Source: Chitinophagaceae bacterium (lineage in GTDB: Bacteria > Bacteroidota > Bacteroidia > Chitinophagales > Chitinophagaceae). Taken from it: a stretch of 64,000 bases of DNA. Numbering within the stretch: position 1 is the stretch's first letter; each line of letters starts with the position of its first letter. The notes under the pieces were generated by a model. The model was not told where the DNA came from, did not search any database, and saw only the letters and a list, made by a program, of their open reading frames with translations. Below are positions 7,590-16,527 of the stretch, piece by piece. The stretch spans positions 124,001 through 188,000 of the forward strand of contig JAIETM010000001.1 in assembly GCA_019745155.1 (NCBI GenBank), written 5' to 3'. Made by a program: the position numbers and the translations under genes.

Positions 7590-8051
7590 ATGCGATTCAT
7601 GAAATACCGTCGAATACTTCTATTTCTGCTAACCGGATTGCTCGTCAATTCCTGCAGCAAAGATAAATTCCAGACCAAACCCAAACTCACATTTAAATCT
7701 GTGAGCACGGAAAGGCTGACTGCAGGCTCAACCATCCAATTCAATATTCGATTTACAGACGCCGAAGGCGATATTCAGGACAGTATTTGGGTACAGAAAG
7801 TAACCCGCAACTGTACCAACAGCAATTTCTCTGGTAGATATAAGATCCCCACTTTCACCGGCACCAAAAATCTGGAAGGTGAATTTGAAATCTGTTTTGG
7901 CTATGGTATCAACTTGGGCTGCCCATCTATCAGAGAACCACAATGCATTGGTCAGAACGATACCTGCGTATTCCGTTTTTGGGCGAGAGACCTAGCAGGA
8001 AACGTGAGCGATACCATTAGCTCTTCCACCGTAGTTATTGTAAGACGCTGA
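7590..8051 (+). CDS. Secreted lipoprotein of unknown function
   Basis: A 153-residue protein starting MRFMKYRRILLF, with a lipoprotein signal peptide ending in LLVNSC (lipobox Cys at about residue 22). The mature part is predicted to be mostly beta strand, with motifs such as IQFNIRFTDAEGDIQDSIWV and FWARDLAGNVSD that resemble Ig-like or cadherin-like domains. It is likely surface- or periplasm-anchored. An in-frame TTG lies upstream at 7581, but it sits inside the promoter element, so 7590 (or the Met at 7599) is preferred. The next gene begins 1 nt after its stop, so they may be co-transcribed. Confidence 0.6.
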   Translation: MRFMKYRRILLFLLTGLLVNSCSKDKFQTKPKLTFKSVSTERLTAGSTIQFNIRFTDAEGDIQDSIWVQKVTRNCTNSNFSGRYKIPTFTGTKNLEGEFEICFGYGINLGCPSIREPQCIGQNDTCVFRFWARDLAGNVSDTISSSTVVIVRR

Positions 8052-8052
8052 T

Positions 8053-8943
8053 GTGCTGAAAAATTGCTTCAATACTTTTTTCTTCGGCAATTTCTTCTAC
8101 GGCCTTTGTGTAGTGATGTTATCTATTGAAACACGCATTCAGTACAAATGGCCATTACAGTCCATTAGTTGGTATGTATTGATTTATTGCAGCACTGTAG
8201 CATTCTATCGCTTTGCCTATCTCAATAGCAGCAATCTTACGCAGGAAAATGATAGAGCCGCATGGTTTCAACAAAACAAGCTGAGCATACAGCAAAACCA
8301 ATGGCTACTGATTGCGAGTAGCGTTGTAGCTGCAGCGATATATTTTTGGCATCACCTCATCATCCCAGATATACCAACAATACTAGTTGCCGCATCATTT
8401 CCATTCATTGCAGTCTTGTACTACAGCGTTTTCTTTCCCAAGCTAATCCCCATCCACATCAGACATACCGGCTGGCTAAAACCCTTTCTCATTGGTTATG
8501 TGTGGGCGGGTATTGTCACAAGCTTTCCACTAATACTCAATCAGCCAACACAAACAAATATTTTTACTGCACTGCATGGCTTTTTGTTATTCAAAAACTG
8601 GTTGTTTGTTTCTGTTCTGGCGATTCTTTTTGACATCAAGGATTATACAGCCGACAATAATCTTGAGCTAAAAACCTTTGTTGTCAGATTTGGCTTATCC
8701 AAAACCATTTTCCTAATCGTTTTACCCATCACCATTATTGGTTGGGTGTTGATTGCCCTAATCGCTACAAGACTAGGCATTCCCCTATTTCGCGTGCTTA
8801 TCAACGCCATCCCCTTTGTATTGTTGATAATTGCTGCACTTAGCCTGCTACAACGTAAGCCCATCCTCTATTATCTTGCAGTGATTGATGGACTGCTCTT
8901 GGTAAAAGCCATCTGCGGCATCATCGCATTTACAATCATTTAA
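8053..8943 (+). CDS. UbiA-like integral membrane protein
   Basis: A 296-residue protein with about eight predicted membrane spans. One cytoplasmic loop carries DIKDYTADNNLELKTF (about residues 196-211), which fits the second Asp-rich motif of UbiA prenyltransferases. The first motif (NDxxDxxxD) is missing: the equivalent place reads LNSSNLTQEND. This may be a divergent or inactive family member. The GTG start 1 nt after the previous stop keeps the first membrane span, whereas the next in-frame ATG at 8116 would remove it. Substrate unknown. Confidence 0.55.
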   Translation: MLKNCFNTFFFGNFFYGLCVVMLSIETRIQYKWPLQSISWYVLIYCSTVAFYRFAYLNSSNLTQENDRAAWFQQNKLSIQQNQWLLIASSVVAAAIYFWHHLIIPDIPTILVAASFPFIAVLYYSVFFPKLIPIHIRHTGWLKPFLIGYVWAGIVTSFPLILNQPTQTNIFTALHGFLLFKNWLFVSVLAILFDIKDYTADNNLELKTFVVRFGLSKTIFLIVLPITIIGWVLIALIATRLGIPLFRVLINAIPFVLLIIAALSLLQRKPILYYLAVIDGLLLVKAICGIIAFTII

Positions 8944-8953
8944 ATATCTGGCC

Positions 8954-10075
8954 ATGGCAAAGACTACGACGAAAAAGAAATCAGGTAAAAATGCTTTACT
9001 TTCTGATCAATCAATGGCATTTCTGCGCAACTACATCAATACACCATCACCGGTAGGATTTGAGAGTAGCGGACAAAAAGTATGGCTGGAATATGTAAAG
9101 CCATACGTAGATACACATTTTGTAGATCCTTATGGAACTGCTGTTGGCGTAATCAATCCAGATGCCCCATTCAAAGTAGTGATTGAAGCCCATGCGGATG
9201 AAATTAGCTGGTTTGTGAACTATATCGATGACAAAGGCTTGATTTACTTGAAACGCAATGGCGGTGTGGATCATCAGATTGCACCTGCAAAGCGAGTATT
9301 GATTCATGGTAAAAAAGGCGCTGTAAAAGCTGTCTTTGGTTGGCCTGCGATTCATACACGTTTGGGCAGCCCTGATACCAAAGAACCACAACCTCGTGTT
9401 GACAATCTTTGGTTGGACTGTGGTGCACGCAGCAGAAAAGAAGTTGAATCGCTCGGCATTCATATTGGCGCTGTGGTTACCTATGAAGAAGGCTATGATG
9501 AACTGGCTTTCGATTATTTAATTGGTCGCGCGTTCGATAACCGCATTGGGGGCTTCATGATTGCAGAAGTTGCGAGACTGCTGAAAGAAAACAAGAAGAA
9601 ACTACCCTTTGGCTTATATGTAGTAAATGCAGTACAGGAAGAAATTGGTTTGCGTGGTGCCGAAATGATTGCCCGCCGAATCAAACCCAATATTGCTATT
9701 ATCACAGATGTTACCCACGACACGCACACGCCAATGATTAACAAAGTGGTAGAAGGCGATGTGGTTTGCGGCAAAGGACCATCTTTGGCCTATGGCCCTG
9801 CAGTTCATAACAAATTGCTGAGTCTGGTGCAGGATGTTGCAGAGAAATCTGGCATTGCTGTACAGAACCGCACTGTTAGCAGAAGCACAGGTACCGATAC
9901 CGATAGTTTTGCTTACGCGAATGATGGTTGTCCCTCTGTATTGATCTCTATCCCGCTGCGCTATATGCACACCACTGTAGAGATGTTGCATAAATCAGAT
10001 ATCGAGGGTACGATTAAGCTGATGTATGAAACATTGCTGACACTAACACCCAAAACCAACCTCAGCTATCTCTGA
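8954..10075 (+). CDS. M42-family metallopeptidase (glutamyl aminopeptidase-like)
   Basis: A 373-residue cytosolic dinuclear-metal aminopeptidase. Metal-binding motifs include EAHADEISW (His/Asp), RAFDNRIGG (bridging Asp), QEEIGLRGAE (catalytic Glu pair), ITDVTHDTH (Asp) and the C-terminal RYMHTTVEM (His). M42 enzymes form large TET-type shells that trim peptides. The N-terminal Lys/Thr-rich dozen residues are an extension. A terminator follows at 10103. It begins 10 nt after the UbiA-like gene. Confidence 0.88.
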   Translation: MAKTTTKKKSGKNALLSDQSMAFLRNYINTPSPVGFESSGQKVWLEYVKPYVDTHFVDPYGTAVGVINPDAPFKVVIEAHADEISWFVNYIDDKGLIYLKRNGGVDHQIAPAKRVLIHGKKGAVKAVFGWPAIHTRLGSPDTKEPQPRVDNLWLDCGARSRKEVESLGIHIGAVVTYEEGYDELAFDYLIGRAFDNRIGGFMIAEVARLLKENKKKLPFGLYVVNAVQEEIGLRGAEMIARRIKPNIAIITDVTHDTHTPMINKVVEGDVVCGKGPSLAYGPAVHNKLLSLVQDVAEKSGIAVQNRTVSRSTGTDTDSFAYANDGCPSVLISIPLRYMHTTVEMLHKSDIEGTIKLMYETLLTLTPKTNLSYL

Positions 10076-10102
10076 TAATCAGCACACTAACGATATATGG
10101 AT

Positions 10103-10135
10103 AGCCCGTCTTTTTAAGGCGGGCTTTAATTTGTA
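10103..10135 (+). terminator. Rho-independent terminator after the M42 peptidase
   Basis: An 8-bp stem AGCCCGTC/GGCGGGCT (one T-G pair) with a TTTTTAA-type loop is followed by TTTAATTT. It overlaps the promoter region of the next gene. Confidence 0.75.
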
Positions 10136-10141
10136 ATTTTG
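10134..10141 (+). promoter_or_regulatory. Predicted -7 element of the amidotransferase gene
   Basis: TAATTTTG fits TAnnTTTG and ends 7 nt before the ATG at 10148. The predicted start of transcription coincides with the start codon. The upstream terminator hairpin occupies the -33 region. Confidence 0.45.
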
Positions 10142-10147
10142 CGCCGT

Positions 10148-10987
10148 ATGAGTTGGCAGGATTCAAGAAAAATACGCGTGGCGATATTGGATTTGTATGA
10201 GGGGCAACCTAATCAGGGTATGCGTTGTATCCGCGAACTCATCAATACCTGGGGCGAAATGCAGCAGCTGGATGTTCGCTATGAAGAATTTGACGTACGT
10301 CAGAAACTGGAAACACCCGATACCAGCTTTGACATGTATATCTCCAGCGGTGGTCCTGGTTCTCCATTAGATACCGTAGGTAGTGATTGGGAAAAAGCTT
10401 ATTTCCAATGGCTGCAAAGTATTGAACAATGGAATGAGCAAGCCGAGACAGCGGATAAGAAACATGTGCTTTTTATTTGCCACAGCTTTCAACTAGCCTG
10501 CAGACATTATGAAGTTGGATTGGTCTGCAAACGTAAATCAACCTCCTTCGGCGTATTCCCTATTCATATGCTGGAGGATGGACAGGAAGAGATTCTATTC
10601 GATGGTTTAAGAGATCCTTTCTACGCAGTGGATAGTCGCGACTATCAGGTGATTCAACCCAATCATGATCGCCTTCGCGAGATGGGTGGCAAAATTCTGG
10701 CTATTGAAAAAATGCGTCCACATGTTCCTTATGAACGCGCAGTAATGGCCATTCGTTTTAACGACCATTTTATTGGCACCCAGTTTCATCCAGAAGCCGA
10801 TGCTATTGGTATGAGCATGTACTTGCAGAGAGAAGACAAAAAACAACAGGTGATTGAACATCACGGCGAAGCCAAATGGAGTAGCATGGTGGAACAATTA
10901 CAAGATCCGGAAAAAATTATGTGGACCTATAGCCACATCATCCCCAATTTTTTGAACTACGCTATTGGCGAAACGGTATCTGCCTAA
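10148..10987 (+). CDS. Class I glutamine amidotransferase-like protein
   Basis: A 279-residue protein with the triad glutaminase fold of GMP synthase and related enzymes: oxyanion loop SSGGPGSP (66-73), nucleophile Cys111 in FICHSFQLA, and His214/Glu216 in GTQFHPEAD. All catalytic residues are present, so glutamine hydrolysis is likely. The nucleophile elbow ICHSFQ differs from the usual xCxGxQ. There is no synthetase domain. The following ATP-grasp gene, 62 nt downstream, is the natural partner to use the ammonia, which is inference from context. ATG 10148 is preferred over a TTG at 10139 that lies inside the promoter box. Confidence 0.8.
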   Translation: MSWQDSRKIRVAILDLYEGQPNQGMRCIRELINTWGEMQQLDVRYEEFDVRQKLETPDTSFDMYISSGGPGSPLDTVGSDWEKAYFQWLQSIEQWNEQAETADKKHVLFICHSFQLACRHYEVGLVCKRKSTSFGVFPIHMLEDGQEEILFDGLRDPFYAVDSRDYQVIQPNHDRLREMGGKILAIEKMRPHVPYERAVMAIRFNDHFIGTQFHPEADAIGMSMYLQREDKKQQVIEHHGEAKWSSMVEQLQDPEKIMWTYSHIIPNFLNYAIGETVSA

Positions 10988-11049
10988 ACTTTCTTTTCAA
11001 ATACCCTGTTCTTTCAAAAGGATGGTGTATTTTGGAAAAAACAGCAGAC

Positions 11050-12249
11050 ATGGTTCCTTCTATCAGAGCTGCCTACAATAGCCAATTTAGCAACGAGCAA
11101 TACGAAGCGTATCTAACAGCTTTACATGCCAAGCATCCTGATGCTATTCAGTTTCGCGTAGCCGAAACGCCCATATTTATCGACAAAGCTTTTAAGGAAA
11201 AAATACTCAGCGCTTGTGAGTCGATTGTAGATGTAATTACACAATACAATTTCAAAACAATTACCTCACACGCCATACCAGATAATGTTCGTGTTCCTAA
11301 TGAAGATGGATATACCCATTTTATTGCATTTGATTTTGGCATTTGCCAGAATGCAGCCGGAGACTACGAACCACAGCTCATTGAAATGCAAGGCTTCCCA
11401 ACCCTCTTTGGTTATCAGGTATGGCATGATGAAATTACCAAGCAGCACTTCAATATTCCAGAAGGATATAGTCCTTATTTAAGCGGTCTCAATAAAGAGA
11501 GCTATCTATCCTTACTACAAGAAATCATCATTGGCGATTGTGCGCCTGAAGAAGTGGTTTTGCTAGAAATTTTACCACATGAACAAAAAACAAAAATTGA
11601 TTTTTACTGTACACAAGACTATCTGAATATTCCGATTGTATGCTTAACAGATTTGATTCAGGATGGTAAAAAGCTGTACTATACAAACGAAGCTGGCAAA
11701 CAAGTACAGATCAAAAGAATCTATAACCGTATCATCTTTGATGATCTTCAACAACAATCAGCCGCTATACAGGAAAAAGGAAAACTACTTTTGGAGGAAC
11801 TGGATGTTACCTGGGTACCACATCCTAACTGGTTCTATCGCATCAGTAAATACACATTGCCCTATATAGATCATCCCTATGTGCCTAAGACAAGGTTTCT
11901 GAATGAAATCAAAGAAATACCAGCGGACTTAGAAAACTATGTACTAAAGCCCTTATTCTCTTTTGCAGGACAGGGCGTTGTAATAGACGTACAAGCTTCA
12001 GACATAGCTGCTGTAAAAGATCCAGAGAATTGGATTCTTCAACGAAAAGTGCAATACGCAGATATTATCCCAACACCCGATATTCCAGCCAAAGCAGAAA
12101 TACGCATTTTCTATTTCTGGAAACCAGGTGCAGACCGACCAATACCCGTTAACAACCTTGCTCGCCTAAGCAAGGGCAAAATGATTGGTGTACGATACAA
12201 TCAAGACAAAACTTGGGTAGGTGGTAGCCAAGCCTATTTCGAAGTGTAA
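11050..12249 (+). CDS. ATP-grasp-like amide ligase, uncharacterised
   Basis: A 399-residue protein with no signal peptide. The C-terminal half has ATP-grasp character: a lysine and glycine-rich loop in YVLKPLFSFAGQGVVIDV (about 299-316), the hinge WILQRKV, then AEIRIFYFW and NNLARLSKG with acidic and Asn metal-ligand candidates. The N-terminal half carries DFGICQNAAGDYEPQLIEMQGFP, a motif I associate with ATP-grasp and carboxylate-amine ligase families. Such enzymes join a carboxylate to an amine through an acyl-phosphate. The adjoining amidotransferase and M42 peptidase suggest a small-peptide or amide metabolite. Substrate unknown. ATG 11050 is chosen over an in-frame TTG at 11032. Confidence 0.6.
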   Translation: MVPSIRAAYNSQFSNEQYEAYLTALHAKHPDAIQFRVAETPIFIDKAFKEKILSACESIVDVITQYNFKTITSHAIPDNVRVPNEDGYTHFIAFDFGICQNAAGDYEPQLIEMQGFPTLFGYQVWHDEITKQHFNIPEGYSPYLSGLNKESYLSLLQEIIIGDCAPEEVVLLEILPHEQKTKIDFYCTQDYLNIPIVCLTDLIQDGKKLYYTNEAGKQVQIKRIYNRIIFDDLQQQSAAIQEKGKLLLEELDVTWVPHPNWFYRISKYTLPYIDHPYVPKTRFLNEIKEIPADLENYVLKPLFSFAGQGVVIDVQASDIAAVKDPENWILQRKVQYADIIPTPDIPAKAEIRIFYFWKPGADRPIPVNNLARLSKGKMIGVRYNQDKTWVGGSQAYFEV

Positions 12250-12270
12250 AACCATCGGTGATAAAGATGC

Positions 12271-12319
12271 TTCATGATTTTTACTTAAGGCATATTAGCT
12301 TAGGTAGTAAAATCATGAA
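12271..12319. repeat. Long hairpin between the ATP-grasp gene and the small membrane protein gene
   Basis: TTCATGATTTT (12271-12281) pairs with AAAATCATGAA (12309-12319), and pairing continues for three more bases past a bulged T. The right arm ends 2 nt before the ATG at 12322, so folding would cover the ribosome-binding region of that gene. It lacks a T-run on the plus strand, so it is not an ordinary terminator. Confidence 0.6.
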
Positions 12320-12321
12320 CA

Positions 12322-12588
12322 ATGAGTCAGCAGCTTACGGCTAAACAGATTTTTAAAGAAACCATCTTGCTTTTCTTGGGCATAACATTGGTTGGCTTTG
12401 TACTGGAACTAGGTTACGACCTAATCAAAGGCTACTCGCTCGAGCAGGCCATCAATGAATGGATTGCAGAGAATACTAAAATCAGATCATTGATTATACG
12501 ACTGATCATTTCATTTGGCGTTGCTTACTTTGGAATACTCAGAAAAGAAGCAAAATTGAAAAAAACAAAGCAAGTAGGAATAAAATGA
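12322..12588 (+). CDS. Small membrane protein of unknown function
   Basis: An 88-residue protein with two predicted membrane spans (about residues 12-32 and 53-74) and a basic C-terminus (LRKEAKLKKTKQ), giving an N-in/C-in hairpin topology by the positive-inside rule. I do not recognise a family. It is separated from the ATP-grasp gene by a hairpin that abuts its start codon. Its stop codon is inside the convergent terminator shared with the efflux adaptor gene. Confidence 0.55.
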   Translation: MSQQLTAKQIFKETILLFLGITLVGFVLELGYDLIKGYSLEQAINEWIAENTKIRSLIIRLIISFGVAYFGILRKEAKLKKTKQVGIK

Positions 12589-12610
12589 AGGATGATTAAT
12601 CCTCCATTTT
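12582..12610. terminator. Bidirectional terminator overlapping two convergent stop codons
   Basis: AAAATG-A-AGGAT and ATCCT-C-CATTTT form an 11-bp stem with one mismatch around a 5-nt loop. The plus-strand gene stops at 12586-12588 and the minus-strand gene at 12596-12598, so both stop codons lie inside the hairpin. Confidence 0.5.
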
Positions 12611-13732
12611 ATTCTTCAACTTACCTAACAGTATATACGTATTCTTTACAGCTAACTCCGTATTCTTCCAATCGATACCTTCTTGCGCCTTCAAGACAAG
12701 TTTACCTTTAGCAGCAGGCGCTGTAGATACGGGCAGTATTTGATATTGATCCTTACCCGTTAAGGCAAAAACATACTCCTTTCCTTCAAAACGCACAACA
12801 GCATCCTCAGCTACTACTGCAGCTTCGGGTTGCCTAATTTGAAACTCTCCCGTCAGGAACATACCTGGCAATAAGTCGTTCGTTTTTTGCTCAAAATGAC
12901 AATGCACCAATCCGCTCCTATTTGCATCGATATTACGGGTAGTTAGAATCACTTCTACAGGATATTGCTTCTCGGGCTGATCAGCCAAAGCAACTTTGGC
13001 TTCCATACCCTTACGAATAAACGAGAAATCCTTTTCAAATACAGTTAATGCAGCATGGATATCATCTGGATCAACCAATTCAAATAATACATCTGCGGGG
13101 TTAACATACTTACCTACATTCACATTGATCTTGGTAACATATCCATTGATGGGTGAACGAACAGGCACTGTTCTTGAAATAGCATTAACATTTAACTGCT
13201 CTGGATTGATACCAATGATGCGCAATTTCTCTTCCAAAGCCTTGATCAACACCTGCTGCGTTCTAAACTCGCTTAGTACTTGCTGGTAACTCTTCTTACT
13301 GGTCGCATCCTGCTCACTGAGTGATTTCTGACGTTCTACATCAACTTGCAAATAGTCCATCCTAGCTTTAGCCATCAGAAAATCCTGCTGCAATTGCACA
13401 TAGCTCTGATCTTCCATCACAGCAATCACTTCACCTTTACGTACACTAGTACCAGGTAGCAAATGAGATTGCTTTAAATAGCCACCTAAAGGAAAGCTTA
13501 CAGAAATCAAACTTTGTGGCGGCACATCTACCATACCATTCACCTTAATACTGGTAACCACTGCTTGAAACACTGGTTTAGCAGTTTCAATAGCAGCATT
13601 CTTAGCTTGCTCAGGAGTTAACTGCACCATTTCATCGGCAGGTGTAGAGTCTATTTTGACTACTTCTGCCGGCTTACTCTTACAAGAGAATAAGGCTAAT
13701 GCAACAAATACAATACCTATATGCTTTATCAT
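12596..13732 (-). CDS. cusB: RND efflux periplasmic adaptor (CusB/CzcB-like)
   Basis: A 378-residue membrane fusion protein. The N-terminus is a lipoprotein signal (LALFSCKSK, Cys at about residue 17). It is followed by the barrel-sandwich half (PPQSLISVSFPLGGYLKQ), a helical hairpin (about 120-185), the second sandwich half (VRSPINGYVTKINVNVGKYV) and the beta-barrel domain. This is the adaptor that joins the inner-membrane RND pump to the outer-membrane channel. It lies 2 nt after the pump-channel gene and is the last gene of the metal-resistance operon. The frame is intact although the pump itself is broken. Confidence 0.88.
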   Translation of the reverse strand: MIKHIGIVFVALALFSCKSKPAEVVKIDSTPADEMVQLTPEQAKNAAIETAKPVFQAVVTSIKVNGMVDVPPQSLISVSFPLGGYLKQSHLLPGTSVRKGEVIAVMEDQSYVQLQQDFLMAKARMDYLQVDVERQKSLSEQDATSKKSYQQVLSEFRTQQVLIKALEEKLRIIGINPEQLNVNAISRTVPVRSPINGYVTKINVNVGKYVNPADVLFELVDPDDIHAALTVFEKDFSFIRKGMEAKVALADQPEKQYPVEVILTTRNIDANRSGLVHCHFEQKTNDLLPGMFLTGEFQIRQPEAAVVAEDAVVRFEGKEYVFALTGKDQYQILPVSTAPAAKGKLVLKAQEGIDWKNTELAVKNTYILLGKLKNKMED

Positions 13733-13734
13733 GA

Positions 13735-16527
13735 TTATTTTTTTTCTGGTAATAAATACAATAACATTATTTCCGTCATTCTACAGCTGCGCTGCGCATC
13801 AATATATTGCGAACGAATATCGAATGCTTGCTGAATCAACAAACCCCACTCCAAATAACCGATGGCACCATTTTGATATTGAAGATTTGCTGTACGAATC
13901 ATCAAATCTGATTGCTGCAAAGCTGTTTGCTGATAATACTGCAAGGTTGTTCTATGCTTTGTATATGCTTGTGAGTAAACTGCTAATCTCGATTGCAGAT
14001 CTTGCAAAACAAGATTCGCATCTGTAGCAGCAATTGCTTCGTTCACTTTAGCAGCAGCCACCCTTGTTTTAGCAGCTTGATTGAATAAGGGCAAACTTAC
14101 ACCTGCGCTAAGCGAACTGAATCTTCTACCAAAATCAGCGTAGGTCTCCGTTTTATCCTTCCGCATTTGCCATCCAATGAGTGATTGGTTATTGTACCCC
14201 ACCAACCAGTCTGGTGCCATTCTGCTTTTTTCTACGGCTGTCTCTGCCTTAGCAGCATTGATTTGGGCCTGATACACCCCAAGTAATGGATGCTGCCTGA
14301 TAATGGCGGTATCAAATAGCAAACGACCAGGTTGTAATGCTTCTGATGGCAACCATGCTGCATTGGTCTGCAACAAAATAGATATCTGTTGCTGTGCTGC
14401 AGCAATATCTTGCTCCAGATTAGCCAATATCAGCTTTGTCTGACGTGCATAATTCTCCAGACTTACTTTCTCCAGCAAATTGGATTCTCCTTTGTCAAAG
14501 CGCAACGTAGCTTTTTGCACATAGCTAGAATAAACGCTATCCATTTGTTGCAACAACTGCTTACGTAGCAGTAAATACTGCAAGTCTAGATAGAACTCAC
14601 GCATCAATTTGTCAAGATCTGTTTGACGCAGTGCAGTTTGCTTTTTTGCCCGTTCAACATAAGACGACAATACATTTCTTCTTTCCTTGTAATAAACAGG
14701 TGAAGAAAAGTTCTGCACCAAAGAGAAACGCGCATCAAAATGAATGCTATTGTAATTACCAATTTCCGTTAGTACTTGTGCTTTAGGAATATCTCTAGCA
14801 GTACCTACCATTGTCTTGGCAAAATCCTCATGCAAAAGTTGCTGTTGAATTATCGTCGCTTTTTCACGAGCCAATTGCAGCAATGCTTGCTCTTGTATAG
14901 GCTGCACTGATTGCGCTTGTGCAGTACCAATAATGCCAAGCAGTAAAACTGCTGTAACAATATGGTGTTTCTTCCTTCTAGGGCGAATATGCTCAAACAA
15001 GAAATATAAGCATGGTAATACAAGTAAGGTCAATAAGGTAGCACTTATCAGCCCACCAATCACCACAGTTGCCAAAGGCCTTTGTACTTCAGCACCTGCT
15101 CCACTGCTGATTGCCATAGGCAGGAAGCCTAAAGAGGCTACTGCTGCCGTCATCAGCACTGGTCGTAAACGAATCTGTGTTGCCTGCATAATGATCGATT
15201 TAATATCTGATACACCGTCCTCTTTAAGCCTATTCATCTCTGTAATCAATACAATACCATTCAACACAGCTACACCAAATAAGGCGATAAAGCCTACACC
15301 TGCAGAAATACTAAATGGCATATCACGAATCCATAAAGCAAATACACCACCAATAGCTGAAAGCGGAATAGCCGAGAAAATCAATAAGCTATATTTCAGT
15401 TGATTAAAGGCAAAATACAACAGGACTAAAATGAGCAAAAGTGCAATTGGCACTGCGATACTCAAACGCTTGGTAGCATGCAAGAGGTTTTCATAAGCAC
15501 CACCATAGGTAATATAATACCCAGGTGGAAGATCGATCTTATCACCCACTTTTTGCTGCAACTCGTTGACAATGCTTTGTACATCCCTACCCCGCACATT
15601 AAAGCCAACAGTAATTCTACGCTGTGCATCTTCTCTTTGTATCTGATAAGGACCATCTTGTAATGACACATTGGCTAGCACATGAAGCGGCACTTGCTCA
15701 CCCCCTTTTACACCAATCATAAGGTTACCAATATTGTCTAAATCCTGACGCACGCTCTTATCCAATCTAACAGACAAAGCAAACCGGCGATCACCTTCAA
15801 AAACCAATCCTGCTTCTGCGCCTGCGTATGCTGCTCGAACAATACGATTGATTTCCTCTACATCTGCACCATAACGTGCAATCGCTTCTCGATTATAGGT
15901 AATCACCATCTGAGGTACGCCTGTAACAGTCTCGATATACAAATCCTTAGCTCCATCTATTTTTTTAATCAACTCGCCTAATTCTGCAGCATGTCTCGCC
16001 AAACTATCCAGATCATCTCCAAATATTTTACATACTACATCTTGCCTTGCACCAGTCATCAATTCATTAAAACGCATTTGTACAGGAAACTGAAAACCTG
16101 TTGCCACACCTGGTACATCTTGTAAAGCTTCGCTCATTTTCTCAGCCAACTCATCGAAGGTTTTGGCGCTCGTCCATTGCTTTTTGTCTTTCAGAATCAC
16201 CATCATATCTGCTGCTTCAACCGGCATTGGATCTGTTGGAATTTCACCTGCACCAATTTTCGTTACCACCTTCTCAACTTCAGGAAAACGTTGCAACAAA
16301 ACCTTGGCGGTTTTTTGTGTTGTAGCAACAGTGGTACTTAAAGACGAACCTGTTAGCAATCTGGTATCAACAGCAAAATCGCCTTCTTCCAACTTAGGAA
16401 TAAATTCTCCACCCAGTGTGCTTAATACAAGTAAAGACAGCACAAAACCAACAGCACTTGCACCTACCACCCATTTAGGAAAACGTAAAACCCATTGCAA
16501 ACTAGGCTTGTACCATGTCTGTAAGAC
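13735..16527 (-). pseudogene. cusA: 3' part of CusA-type pump fused to TolC-like channel (frameshifted)
   Basis: This frame begins without a proper start and supplies the C-terminal half of an HME-family RND pump (about 500 residues, including KYSLLIFSAIPLSAIGGVF and the last membrane spans up to LPCLYFLFEHIRP). It is followed directly by a signal-like hydrophobic stretch and a TolC/CusC-type outer-membrane factor of about 415 residues (coiled-coil-rich, ending LLYLLPEKK). Such CusA-TolC fusions of about 1450 residues are common in Bacteroidota. The listed start of the open frame (TTG 16500) is artificial. Removing one A from the AAAA run at 16528-16531 joins it to the upstream half as KVLQTWYKPSLQWVL. 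Confidence 0.85.
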
